From Pseudomonas frederiksbergensis (GTDB lineage: Bacteria; Pseudomonadota; Gammaproteobacteria; Pseudomonadales; Pseudomonadaceae), in contig NZ_JAAUOE010000038.1 of the NCBI RefSeq assembly GCF_017114915.1, forward strand, positions 1-48,674: DNA of 48,674 bases. The letters run 5' to 3'. The translations under genes and the position numbers were made by a program. The number at the start of each line of letters is the position of its first letter. Positions within the stretch are counted from its first letter, which is position 1. The notes beneath the pieces are model-generated. The model did no database searches, had not been told where the DNA came from, and saw only the letters and a program-made list of their open reading frames with translations. Below are positions 26,448 through 34,041 of this stretch, one piece after another.

Positions 26448-26921
26448 GTGCTGACTCATCTCGATTCCCAAGGTCGCGCCAATATGGTCGACGTTACCGA
26501 AAAAGCCGTGACGTTCCGCGAGGCGACGGCCCAAGCGCTGGTGCGGATGCTGCCCGAAACCCTGCAGATGATCGTCAGCGGCGGCCATCCCAAGGGAGAT
26601 GTGTTTGCCGTGGCGCGGATCGCCGGCATCCAGGCGGCGAAGAAAACCAGTGATCTGATTCCTCTGTGCCACCCGCTGATGCTCACCGGCGTCAAGGTCG
26701 AACTCAGTGCCGAAGGCGACGACACCGTGCGCATCGTGGCGTGCTGCAAGTTGTCCGGGCAGACCGGTGTCGAAATGGAAGCACTGACCGCTGCCAGCGT
26801 CGCCGCGCTGACGATCTATGACATGTGCAAGGCCGTGGATCGCGGCATGACCATCGAGAGTGTACGGCTGCTGGAGAAACTCGGTGGCAAGAGCGGCCAT
26901 TACCAGGCGGATCAGTCATGA
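26448..26921 (+). CDS. moaC: Cyclic pyranopterin monophosphate synthase MoaC
   Basis: 157 residues. With MoaA it converts GTP to cyclic pyranopterin monophosphate, the first step of molybdenum cofactor synthesis. Family blocks: LTHLDSQGRANMVDVTEK, LIPLCHPLMLTGVKVE and the nearly invariant TGVEMEALTAASVAALTIYD followed by MCKA. Start: GTG 26448-26450 with AGGAG eight bases upstream; an in-frame ATG at 26424 lacks both a ribosome site and family similarity. The stop overlaps the moaD start (ATGA). MoaA is not in the window. Confidence 0.97.
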   Translation: MLTHLDSQGRANMVDVTEKAVTFREATAQALVRMLPETLQMIVSGGHPKGDVFAVARIAGIQAAKKTSDLIPLCHPLMLTGVKVELSAEGDDTVRIVACCKLSGQTGVEMEALTAASVAALTIYDMCKAVDRGMTIESVRLLEKLGGKSGHYQADQS

Positions 26922-27160
26922 ACGTTACCGTGAAGTTTTTTGCCCGTTACCGTGAGGCGCTCGGCGTGGACTCGGTGAGGGTTCAAGGTGATTTCGCCAC
27001 GGTCGACGATGTGCGCGCACTGCTCGCTCAACGTGACGGCGCCGAAGTACTGAGTGAGCAGAACCTGATGTGCGCCCGCAACGAAGACCTCTGCCAGCTC
27101 GACGAACCGGTGAACGATGGCGATGAAGTCGCGTTCTTTCCGACCGTGACCGGAGGCTGA
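26918..27160 (+). CDS. moaD: Molybdopterin synthase small subunit (sulfur carrier) MoaD
   Basis: 80 residues, ubiquitin-like fold. Start MNVTVKFFARYREALG and the essential Gly-Gly end FFPTVTGG, which carries the thiocarboxylate sulfur. It gives sulfur to cyclic pyranopterin together with MoaE. ATG 26918 overlaps the moaC stop, pointing to translational coupling; moaE begins three bases after the stop. Confidence 0.97.
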   Translation: MNVTVKFFARYREALGVDSVRVQGDFATVDDVRALLAQRDGAEVLSEQNLMCARNEDLCQLDEPVNDGDEVAFFPTVTGG

Positions 27161-27163
27161 GCC

Positions 27164-27616
27164 ATGGCGATTCGCGTGCAGCCCACGCCGTTCGACCCAG
27201 GCGCTGAAGTCAACGCCATGCACGCGGCCAATGTGGGCGTCGGTGCGGTGGTGAGTTTTGTCGGCTATGTGCGCGACTTCAATGACGGCCTCGACGTCGC
27301 CGGGATGTTTCTGGAGCACTACCCGGGCATGACCGAAAAAGCCCTGGGCAAGATTGCCGCGGAGGCCGAGCAGCGCTGGCCATTGTTGAAGCTGGAAGTG
27401 CTGCACCGCATCGGCGCGCTGGAGCCGGGCGAGCCGATCGTCTTCGTCGGCGCCGCCAGCGCCCACCGTCAGGCGGCGTTCGATGCCTGTGCCTTTGTCA
27501 TGGACTACCTGAAAACCCGCGCGCCATTCTGGAAGAAAGAAAACACCGGCGATGGTCCGCGTTGGGTGGAAGGGCGCGACAGCGATCATGCGGCGGCGGA
27601 TCGCTGGAAACAGTAG
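27164..27616 (+). CDS. moaE: Molybdopterin synthase catalytic subunit MoaE
   Basis: 150 residues. Blocks: GAVVSFVGYVRDFNDG, LEHYPGMTEKAL, HRIGALEPGEPIVFVGAAS, AHRQAAFDACAFVMDYLKTR and the C-terminal PFWKKE lysine pair that contacts the MoaD tail. It forms the heterotetramer with MoaD and makes the dithiolene of molybdopterin. GGAGG stands just before the ATG. Last gene of the moaCDE unit; a REP pair follows. Confidence 0.97.
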   Translation: MAIRVQPTPFDPGAEVNAMHAANVGVGAVVSFVGYVRDFNDGLDVAGMFLEHYPGMTEKALGKIAAEAEQRWPLLKLEVLHRIGALEPGEPIVFVGAASAHRQAAFDACAFVMDYLKTRAPFWKKENTGDGPRWVEGRDSDHAAADRWKQ

Positions 27617-27639
27617 TCCTGCAGCGCTCTCAAATACGT

Positions 27640-27705
27640 CTTCGCGGGCAAGCCTCGCTCCTACAGGGTCACACGCAACCGTAGGAGCGAGGCTTGCCCG
27701 CGAAG
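27640..27705. repeat. REP pair after moaE
   Basis: CTTCGCGGGCAAGCCTCGCT at 27640 on, and its inverse ending GGCTTGCCCGCGAAG at 27705, each 25 bases with CTCCTAC/GTAGGAG at the inner ends and a 16-base spacer. The arms are perfectly complementary. It may serve as the 3' end of the moa message. Confidence 0.9.
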
Positions 27706-27894
27706 AGGCCTTCTGCATCACCCAAAACCCCACTGATTCCCCTCCCGACCAGAGGCTGGAAGATCTGTATGCGCCCGATTGACGGCTAATACATAAAAGT
27801 CCAGTATGGAATTCCAAGTACAAAAAAGTTGTTCCCCTGTTTCAGTTTTTTCTTCTGTCTTGCCAAACCAACAACAACCCGCGAGAGAACGAAC

Positions 27895-28671
27895 ATGAAG
27901 AAATTCCCCCTCATTACCGGTCTGGCCCTGAGCCTGTTGGCGTGCAGTAGCGTGTTCGCTGCCGAGAAAAGCCTGCGTATCGGTATTGAAGCGGCTTATC
28001 CGCCGTTCGCGTCCAAAACCGACAAAGGTGAAATCGTCGGTTTCGACTACGACATCGGCAACGCCCTGTGCGCGCAGATGAAAGTCAAGTGTGTGTGGGT
28101 CGAAGGCGAATTCGACGGTTTGATTCCTTCCCTGAAAGTGAAGAAAATCGACATGGCGCTGTCGTCCATGACCATCAATGAAGACCGCAAGAAGTCGGTG
28201 GATTTCACCCACAAGTATTACTTCACCTCATCGCGACTGGTAATGAAAGAAGGCGCGGTGGTGGATGACCAGTACGCAAGCCTCAAGGGCAAGAATGTCG
28301 GCGTGCAGCGCGCAACCACCACCGATCGTTATGCCACCGAGGTGTTCGAACCCAAGGGTATCAACGTCAAGCGCTACAGCAACAACGAAGAAATCTACAT
28401 GGACCTGGCTGCCGGTCGCCTCGATGCCATTTTTGCCGACACCATTCCATTGAATGACTTCCTGTCGATGCCCCGTGGCAAGGGTTATGCCTTTGCCGGG
28501 CCGGAGCTCAAGGATCCGAAATACGTGGGCGAGGGCGCCGGGATTGCCGTGCGCAAGGGCAATGCCGAGTTGGTCAGCCAACTGAACGCGGCCATCGACG
28601 GCATTCGCGCCAGTGGTGAATACCAGAAGATTTCCGAGAAGTACTTCAAGTCTGACATCTACGGCGATTGA
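27895..28671 (+). CDS. Periplasmic basic/polar amino-acid-binding protein of an ABC transporter (ArgT/HisJ family)
   Basis: 258 residues. Signal peptide cut after residue 22 (SSVFA-AEKSLRIG). SBP family 3 signature: GIEAAYPPFASKTDKGEIVGFDYDIGNAL, SSMTINEDRKKSVDFTHKYY, and the end YQKISEKYFKSDIYG. The Asp of GFDYD and the aromatic residues fit binding of Arg/Lys/His-like amino acids. No permease or ATPase lies next to it. It stands near dauR, as I recall for the P. aeruginosa homologue (PA3865 next to dauR), so a role in arginine uptake is likely. ATG 27895 is chosen over the longer frame from 27829 because it alone starts the signal peptide. Confidence 0.92.
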   Translation: MKKFPLITGLALSLLACSSVFAAEKSLRIGIEAAYPPFASKTDKGEIVGFDYDIGNALCAQMKVKCVWVEGEFDGLIPSLKVKKIDMALSSMTINEDRKKSVDFTHKYYFTSSRLVMKEGAVVDDQYASLKGKNVGVQRATTTDRYATEVFEPKGINVKRYSNNEEIYMDLAAGRLDAIFADTIPLNDFLSMPRGKGYAFAGPELKDPKYVGEGAGIAVRKGNAELVSQLNAAIDGIRASGEYQKISEKYFKSDIYGD

Positions 28672-28775
28672 TGTTGAAATTGTACGTATGGTGAGGAGTG
28701 CTGCGAGTGAATCGCGATAGGGGTCTGGGGTTGAGTGCATTGATATAAGGCAGTACATTCGCACTGCCCATGATT

Positions 28776-28798
28776 GGGGGACGAAGTGTCCCCCTTTT
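28776..28798 (+). terminator. Rho-independent terminator after the amino-acid-binding protein gene
   Basis: GGGGGAC-GAAGT-GTCCCCC followed by TTTT; a 7-bp GC-rich stem about 105 bp after the stop of the upstream gene. Confidence 0.88.
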
Positions 28799-28821
28799 CC
28801 TTTTTCAGGTAAGGGTTTTTT

Positions 28822-28845
28822 CCTCGACTCACTCGTCAGTCGAGG
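28822..28845. promoter_or_regulatory. Inverted repeat upstream of the ATPase gene
   Basis: CCTCGACT-N8-AGTCGAGG, a perfect 8-bp dyad preceded by a T-run. The T-run is on the wrong side for a plus-strand terminator. It lies about 145 bp before the ATPase start and could be an operator or leader hairpin. Confidence 0.4.
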
Positions 28846-28990
28846 TTTGGCAATTGTTTCGGAGCACGACGGAACATTTGCGTCGCTTCATTTTCTCGAT
28901 GATTCAAGCTTCTGTTTTTTTCCTGGGTCTAAAAGATTCAGCTTCAGGCGCCATGACGCGGGATATGGATAAAAGGAGAAAGACGTAGTC

Positions 28991-30064
28991 ATGAAAATTC
29001 GAGCTATCCATACGCTGCAAGCCGGACCGCTAGGAACGCAGGCATTCAACCTGGTTGACGCATGGTCTGGTGAAACTTCGTCAAGGGTTTTATTAAGCGG
29101 GCCGAACGGCTGCGGTAAAACATCGTTACTGCGGGCAGTGGCGACTCTCTGGTCGGCCTTCGGATACTGGCTGCATACTCGTAAAACCCTCCTAAAGAGC
29201 AATCAGGATCGTGAATGGCTGCAACGCTGGGGTGGTGTAGCGGTGGTTCTCGAAGAATTACCATTCCAGGCTCCACCTGTACTGCTGGTTTTCGGTGACC
29301 GTGGGTGGATCGAACAACTGGCGCTCCAGTATCCAGGTGTTTGTGTAGTGGGTGAGTGGGTGGACCGGACGGGGAAGCGTGGAGCACCAGCCCGCAAGTT
29401 GATTTGGCCATTGGAAGGTTCATGGCTGGATGAATGGAGCCGTGTGCAGCAGTTGATGGTTGCATCGCCTGATCCGAGCAAATCCCCCAATATGATCTTC
29501 CTGGATGCTGAAGAGCGTCGCTGGGTTACGCCAAGACGGCGTATCGGAGAGATGCGTTCCGAGAATCTGCAGCAACGATGGTTGTCTCGTTATGCGGTTA
29601 CGGATGATTGGGAGGGGCAGCTTGAGGCTTCATTGCTGACGATGAAAGTAGCTTCACTTCGACGTTTCCATGATTTGATTCGTGACATGAACGCCTTTCT
29701 GGGCGGTAAGGAAGTCCTTACTGATGTGAAACTTGGTGAAAATCGACTGCGGGTTAAGCTAAAAGATGGATCTGCTGTCACTCACGGTTTGGATGAGCTC
29801 AGTGCGGGTGAGCATCAGGTTCTGATTCTGCTTTATCAAATCAATCGATGGTTGGAGGTTGGCGGGATTGCGTTGATCGACGAGCCTGATCTCTATATGC
29901 ACCCTTCTTTGGTAGCAGGAATGTTGTCCCGTTTGGAACAAATGGTTGCCGATCGGGGAGGGCAATTACTGATTACCTCTCATGTCCCGGAAGTATGGGA
30001 ACGATATGAGGCAATTGGTCAACGACTCATGCTTGGGCAGACTTCTGTAGGTACTCAAGAATGA
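28991..30064 (+). CDS. ABC/AAA15-type ATPase of a PARIS-like defence pair (AriA-like)
   Basis: 357 residues, cytoplasmic. SMC/ABC-type ATPase: Walker A SGPNGCGKTS (36-45), signature LDELSAGEHQ (267-276), Walker B GIALIDEPDLYMHP (292-305; catalytic Glu298), switch His331 (LLITSHVPEVW). About 220 residues rich in Trp (60-210) replace the long coiled coil of SMC proteins; there is no TOPRIM domain in this chain. The stop overlaps the next ATG by four bases. In PARIS, AriA senses phage anti-restriction proteins and releases the AriB effector. This chain looks short for AriA, so a related split OLD-type system is the alternative. Codon use and GC differ from the flanking genes, a sign of transfer. 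AAAAGGAG lies 12 bases before the ATG, a rather long spacing. Confidence 0.85.
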   Translation: MKIRAIHTLQAGPLGTQAFNLVDAWSGETSSRVLLSGPNGCGKTSLLRAVATLWSAFGYWLHTRKTLLKSNQDREWLQRWGGVAVVLEELPFQAPPVLLVFGDRGWIEQLALQYPGVCVVGEWVDRTGKRGAPARKLIWPLEGSWLDEWSRVQQLMVASPDPSKSPNMIFLDAEERRWVTPRRRIGEMRSENLQQRWLSRYAVTDDWEGQLEASLLTMKVASLRRFHDLIRDMNAFLGGKEVLTDVKLGENRLRVKLKDGSAVTHGLDELSAGEHQVLILLYQINRWLEVGGIALIDEPDLYMHPSLVAGMLSRLEQMVADRGGQLLITSHVPEVWERYEAIGQRLMLGQTSVGTQE

Positions 30065-30888
30065 GCGCCGCAGGGGATAAACGGGCACAGATTCGAGATC
30101 GGGCGATAGGCAATCAACCTAAGCGAGTACTGCTAGTGGAGGGTAATGATGACAAATTGACCCTTCAGATTTTGTTGGATCGTTTTCACTCTGGCTGGGA
30201 ACGCGGGTGGGCGGTAGAAGTCGCTGGCAAGAAATCGATGGTCTTGGAGATTTTGAGGCTTGAGCCCGGTTGGTTAGGCTTGGTCGACAAAGATGAGTGG
30301 GATGTTGCTGAACAGCAGCGGCAACGTAATGCATTACCTAATTTGTTGGTATTACCCCGCTTTTGCATGGAGAGTTATTTGGTGATTCCCGCTGAGCTTT
30401 GGCAGGCAATCCCGCTTGTGCGTCAAGGTGGGGTACAAGGTGGTTTTGATCAATTCCAGACTCGGATGACCAGAGATGTGCAGCGATATGTTCGGCATGG
30501 AGTTCTTTGGCATGTCGTAACGCCTCTCTGGTCCGGGCTTCGTGCACGGGGATTTAAAGAGGTATTGGCCTCGGACTCACTCCAATGCGTTGAAGCGGTT
30601 CAGGATGATGGTGAAATTCAAAGAGTGCTGAGAGAGTGGGATGAGTATTTGAATCCAGATGTACTGTTCGCCGCGTTTCAAAATTCGCTGCGACAAGTAA
30701 ACACCATGCCCATCTTGGATCAGATGACTGGATGGGTCCACGGTAAAACATTCTGGCGGGAGGTCATCAACCCAGGAATGAATGAGTTTTTCGGTCAAAT
30801 GCCAGAAAAGAATCGACGTAGAAAAATCCTTGAGCATTTGCCCCAGTGGCCTGCCGACTTGCTGCCACTTAAAGCCTTACTGACATAA
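30061..30888 (+). CDS. DUF4435/TOPRIM-like protein of a PARIS-like defence pair (AriB-like effector)
   Basis: 275 residues, cytoplasmic. The N-terminal half carries a TOPRIM-like core: RVLLVEGNDDKLTLQILL with Glu27, LGLVDKDEWD with Asp76 and Asp78, then LPRFCMESYLVIP with Glu104, the order typical of DUF4435. The C-terminal half is helical (YVRHGVLWHVVTPLWSGLR; WVHGKTFWREVINPGMNEFF), without a known motif. In PARIS the DUF4435 protein AriB is a toxic nuclease that cuts tRNA(Lys) when released from AriA; the acidic residues needed for metal binding appear to be present here. The ATG overlaps the ATPase stop, so the two are made together. No promoter or terminator is evident after it; dauR converges from the other side 42 bp later. 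Confidence 0.82.
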   Translation: MSAAGDKRAQIRDRAIGNQPKRVLLVEGNDDKLTLQILLDRFHSGWERGWAVEVAGKKSMVLEILRLEPGWLGLVDKDEWDVAEQQRQRNALPNLLVLPRFCMESYLVIPAELWQAIPLVRQGGVQGGFDQFQTRMTRDVQRYVRHGVLWHVVTPLWSGLRARGFKEVLASDSLQCVEAVQDDGEIQRVLREWDEYLNPDVLFAAFQNSLRQVNTMPILDQMTGWVHGKTFWREVINPGMNEFFGQMPEKNRRRKILEHLPQWPADLLPLKALLT

Positions 30889-30930
30889 CGCCCCATGCGC
30901 TACTGAGTTGGGCGGGCTTAAAACACAAGC

Positions 30931-31572
30931 TCAGCCCTTCAATTCCTTCAAATGCTTGTACACCGTCGCCCGCCCCATGTTCAGCACATTGGCCACATAG
31001 TTGGAGGCGCTTTTGCCTTTGAAGGCGCCTTCGGCGTGCAGCGCCAGCACCAGTTCGCGCTTGTGGTCGCGGGTCAGCACATTCAGGCTCAACTGACGCT
31101 CACGCAGCCAGGCATGCAGAAAAGTGTTAATCCGTTCCTGCCAGTCATCGCGAAACAGTGAGTCCGGTTGCGGGATCAGTTTGGTCGGCGACAGGAACAG
31201 ATCCAGCGCCGCTTTCGCGTTTTCGAACAACGAGATATTCAGGTTGATGCACAGCACCGCCAGCGGGTGACCTTCGCTGTCGCGCAACACGCTGCTGAGG
31301 CTGCGAATTTTCTGGCCGTCCCAGTTGAGCTTTTCGTACGGCCCGATGTTTCGTTCGCTGACCTCTTCGCTGAGCATGTCTTCCAGTGAAGAGTCGTCAC
31401 CGATTTCCCGTTTGGACAGGTTGTTGGCGATGTAATCGACCTTTTGCGTGCGCAGGTCGTGCAGCACCACCTCGGCGTGAGGGAAGAACAACGTGGCGAT
31501 GGCATCGGCAATCGCACGGAAGTTGTCCATGGACACATCGTCCAGGGCCGAGTTTTTTTCAGGTGCGTTCAT
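30931..31572 (-). CDS. dauR: DauR-type regulator (YheO-like PAS plus helix-turn-helix)
   Basis: 213 residues. A YheO-like PAS sensor domain at about 18-130 (FPHAEVVLHDLRTQKVDYIANNL; PLAVLCINLNIS) and a C-terminal DNA-binding domain ending SASNYVANVLNMGRATVYKHLKELKG. In P. aeruginosa DauR represses the dauBAR operon and is relieved by D-arginine or its products. It is the last gene of the same dauB-dauA-dauR order here. The start ATG 31570-31572 lies 105 bp after dauA. The accessory ATPase/DUF4435 pair ends 42 bp from its stop. Confidence 0.9.
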   Translation of the reverse strand: MNAPEKNSALDDVSMDNFRAIADAIATLFFPHAEVVLHDLRTQKVDYIANNLSKREIGDDSSLEDMLSEEVSERNIGPYEKLNWDGQKIRSLSSVLRDSEGHPLAVLCINLNISLFENAKAALDLFLSPTKLIPQPDSLFRDDWQERINTFLHAWLRERQLSLNVLTRDHKRELVLALHAEGAFKGKSASNYVANVLNMGRATVYKHLKELKG

Positions 31573-31655
31573 ACAGTGGAGCTCCAGGCAGCGTCAGCGC
31601 CCCGTTAAAAAAGGGACGCTGGAAGTTTGCCGCAATCGTGTGGGCACGTCACCTG

Positions 31656-31681
31656 AGGATCAGGATCAGGATCAGGATCAG
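31656..31681. repeat. Tandem hexamer AGGATC, four copies, across the dauA stop codon
   Basis: AGGATC is repeated four times plus two bases. On the minus strand it reads TGATCC units; the first TGA is the dauA stop, and each further unit carries another in-frame TGA. Copy-number change would therefore alter only the dauA-dauR spacer, not the protein. Confidence 0.85.
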
Positions 31682-32805
31682 CCCAGGCGGGCGGGGGAGA
31701 GCATCGCGGTGTCCAGGCCGAAACGGGTGAGCGGCTCGGGCAAGGCCTCACCGCGTACCAGGGCAGCGCTGGCCTGGCCCATGGCAGGCGAGGTCTGGAT
31801 GCCGTAGCCGCCTTGCGCCGCGACCCAGAACAACCCCGGCACCTGTTGATCGAAGCCGGACAGCAAATCCCCATCGCGCACAAAACTGCGCAGACCGGCC
31901 CAGGTGCGGGTCGGGCGGCGGATGGTCAGGGTGGTGGCTTCTTCGATCTGGTAGATGCCCATGGCGATGTCCAGCTCTTCGGGCTGCACGTCGTGCGGTT
32001 CCACCGGGTCGGCGTTGGCCGGCGAGCCGAGGAACATGCCGGCGTCGGGCTTCATGTAGAAGGATTCATCGAGGCTGACCAGCATTGGCCAGTCATGGCT
32101 ATCCAGGCCCTCGGGACCGGCGAAGATAAAGGCTGCCCGGCGCTTGGGTTGCAGGCCCAGAGGTCGGGCGCCGGCCAGCTCGCCAATCTTGTCGGCCCAG
32201 GCGCCGGCGGCGTTGATGATGATCGGGGCGCTGAAGGTTTGAGTGTTGGTTTGAACCTGCCATACCCCTTCGGCATCCCGGGTCAGGCTCAGCACTTCGT
32301 TGTCAGTATGAACCTCGCCTTTATTGCGTCGGATACCGCGCAGATAACCCTGATGCAGGGCGTCGGTATCGATGTCGCTGGCGGTCGGGTCGTAGATGGC
32401 GCCATGGACTTTTTCCCGACGCAGGATCGGCAGGCGTGCGCAGGCCTCGTCGGCGCTGAGCAGTTGCATTTGCGGCACCGTGGCTTTGGCGCTCAGGTAT
32501 TGATTGTTCAGCTCGGCTGGATCGCCCGTGAAGTCGACGGTCATCTCGCCGCGCGGGGTCAGCAGCGGGTGTTCGCAGAAACCGGGCGGCGGTGCGTCGA
32601 AGAAGTCACGGCTGGCCTGGGTCAATGCCCGAACCTGTGGTGTGCCGTAGGCGGCGGTGAACAGCGCCGCCGAGCGTCCGGTGGAGTGATAGGCCGGATG
32701 GGATTCGCGCTCGAGCACAATCACCCGCCCGTGCTGCGACAGCCAGAAACCGGTGGAAGCGCCGGCAATCCCGCCGCCGATGATGATGAAATCTGCCAGG
32801 CTCAT
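31678..32805 (-). CDS. dauA: FAD-dependent D-arginine dehydrogenase DauA
   Basis: 375 residues, the length I recall for the P. aeruginosa enzyme. FAD-binding DFIIIGGGIAGASTGFWL with acidic LERE; the active-site loop HSTGRSAALFTAAYGTPQ has Tyr53; Glu87 in TPRGEMTVDF is the residue that reads the guanidinium group. It oxidises D-arginine (and other D-amino acids) to the imino acid, which DauB then reduces to L-arginine. Position 48 is Leu, where I recall His in the P. aeruginosa enzyme. AGGAG stands seven bases before ATG 32803-32805. Other members of this oxidoreductase family (glycine/sarcosine oxidases) are less likely given dauB and dauR. Confidence 0.92.
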   Translation of the reverse strand: MSLADFIIIGGGIAGASTGFWLSQHGRVIVLERESHPAYHSTGRSAALFTAAYGTPQVRALTQASRDFFDAPPPGFCEHPLLTPRGEMTVDFTGDPAELNNQYLSAKATVPQMQLLSADEACARLPILRREKVHGAIYDPTASDIDTDALHQGYLRGIRRNKGEVHTDNEVLSLTRDAEGVWQVQTNTQTFSAPIIINAAGAWADKIGELAGARPLGLQPKRRAAFIFAGPEGLDSHDWPMLVSLDESFYMKPDAGMFLGSPANADPVEPHDVQPEELDIAMGIYQIEEATTLTIRRPTRTWAGLRSFVRDGDLLSGFDQQVPGLFWVAAQGGYGIQTSPAMGQASAALVRGEALPEPLTRFGLDTAMLSPARLG

Positions 32806-32849
32806 GAACGTCTCCTGATGGGGCGTAAATGCTGAAATTGTCGATATCC

Positions 32850-32945
32850 CCTGTAGGAGCGAGGCTTGCCCGCGAAGGCGGTGTATCAGTAAACATAGAT
32901 TGAGACTGACACACCGCCATCGCGGGCAAGCCTCGCTCCTACAGG
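32850..32945. repeat. REP pair between dauB and dauA
   Basis: CCTGTAGGAGCGAGGCTTGC on the left (32850 on) and the inverse GCAAGCCTCGCTCCTACAGG ending 32945. The spacer ends GGCGGTGT/ACACCGCC extend the fold, giving a long imperfect hairpin inside the operon. Confidence 0.9.
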
Positions 32946-32954
32946 TTTGTGGTG

Positions 32955-33902
32955 TTAGCGCTGTAATTGGTAAAGGGCATTGGCCAGTGCGATGTCTTCC
33001 AGGCCCAGGCCGATGGAGCGGAAGAACACATGTCGGTCGTAGTCGGGGCGCTGCACTTTTTCGCTGAGCAAATCGGGCAGGTCGCCGATAATCGCGCTTT
33101 TGTCCCAGCCATGCTGTTCACCGGCGATCAGCATTTCACCGGCCGAGCCCGGGGTGGTCTGACGATAGTCGCAGAACACCTGCATGTCTTTGAGGCTCTG
33201 TGGCGGCACTTCATGGGCGCGCGGGGCGTTGGTGCTGATGGAGGTGATCAGCGCCGGTTTGCTCAAGATGGACGGGTCGATCACCGGGCCGGCGGACGAG
33301 GTGCAGAGCATGATCACGTCGGCGTCTTGAATCGCGGCGTCGCGACTGTCGACGAGCGTCAGGCGCGGATCGAGGTTTTTGAGTTGCGCCAACGCTTCGG
33401 CGTTCTTGCCGCGCAGGCTCGGCGAATACAGGTTGATGCTTTGCCAGTCCCGCAGGTCCTTGACGTAGTGCAGGTGCGCCTGGGCCACCTTGCCGCTGCC
33501 GATGATCGCCAGACGCCGGGCCTTGAGCGGGGCGAGGGCATCGACCGCCACTGCCGTCGTCGCTGCGGTGCGGGCCGTGGTCAGTTCACCGGCATCACAG
33601 AGCAGCAGCGGCTGGCCGGTCTGCATCGACATCAGCAGCGTCCAGGCAGTTACCAGCGGGCCTTGCTCGCGCACGATGTAGGGCGACGTCTTGACGCCAT
33701 ACACGCCGTCTTCGGCCAACACACCCAGATAATTGATGAAGTCCCCGGCGCCTTTCGGGAACTCCACTAACTGCTGCGCCGGTTGCACGGCTTGCCCGGC
33801 AGCCAGGTCGCGGAACAGCTTGCGCAGGATCTGCGGCACATCGACTTGCGCCAGCCGTTCGCGGGCCTGGGGTTGGGTGATCACGTAAGGCGTGCTGGGC
33901 AT
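32955..33902 (-). CDS. dauB: NAD(P)H-dependent iminoarginine reductase DauB (ornithine cyclodeaminase fold)
   Basis: 315 residues. OCD/mu-crystallin family: substrate half LVEFPKGAGDFINYLGVLAE and GVKTSPYIVREQGPLVTAWTLLM, and a Rossmann motif RLAIIGSGKVAQAHLHYV in the middle. It reduces the imino acid made by DauA to L-arginine, so the pair racemises D-arginine. ATG 33900-33902 has GGAG six bases upstream; the frame extends to 33941 without family similarity. First gene of dauBAR, downstream of rhlB on the same strand but after a clear terminator. Confidence 0.92.
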   Translation of the reverse strand: MPSTPYVITQPQARERLAQVDVPQILRKLFRDLAAGQAVQPAQQLVEFPKGAGDFINYLGVLAEDGVYGVKTSPYIVREQGPLVTAWTLLMSMQTGQPLLLCDAGELTTARTAATTAVAVDALAPLKARRLAIIGSGKVAQAHLHYVKDLRDWQSINLYSPSLRGKNAEALAQLKNLDPRLTLVDSRDAAIQDADVIMLCTSSAGPVIDPSILSKPALITSISTNAPRAHEVPPQSLKDMQVFCDYRQTTPGSAGEMLIAGEQHGWDKSAIIGDLPDLLSEKVQRPDYDRHVFFRSIGLGLEDIALANALYQLQR

Positions 33903-33990
33903 GGGCGGCTCCGGGCATTGAAAGTAAACTAATTTGTCCATTATGGACTTTTAGTTGTCTCGAGCAAGCCCTTGTTGAAAAAGCCGGACG

Positions 33991-34026
33991 AAAAAAAAGC
34001 GCAGTCCGTTTCCGGCTGCGCCTTTT
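33991..34026. terminator. Terminator of rhlB
   Basis: Minus strand: GCGCAG-CCGGAAACGGA-CTGCGC followed by eight T. An A-run on the other side also pairs with AAAAGG. It separates rhlB from dauB. Confidence 0.9.
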
Positions 34027-34041
34027 ATCCGGCGACCCGCG

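Larger units (their letters stand above)
28672..28990. other. Junction region upstream of the ATPase/DUF4435 cassette
   Basis: 319 bp, lower in GC than the surrounding genes. It holds the terminator of the binding-protein gene (28776-28798), an inverted repeat (28822-28845) and the AAAAGGAG ribosome site before the ATPase. No tRNA, integrase or long direct repeat is visible that would mark an insertion point. Confidence 0.6.
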
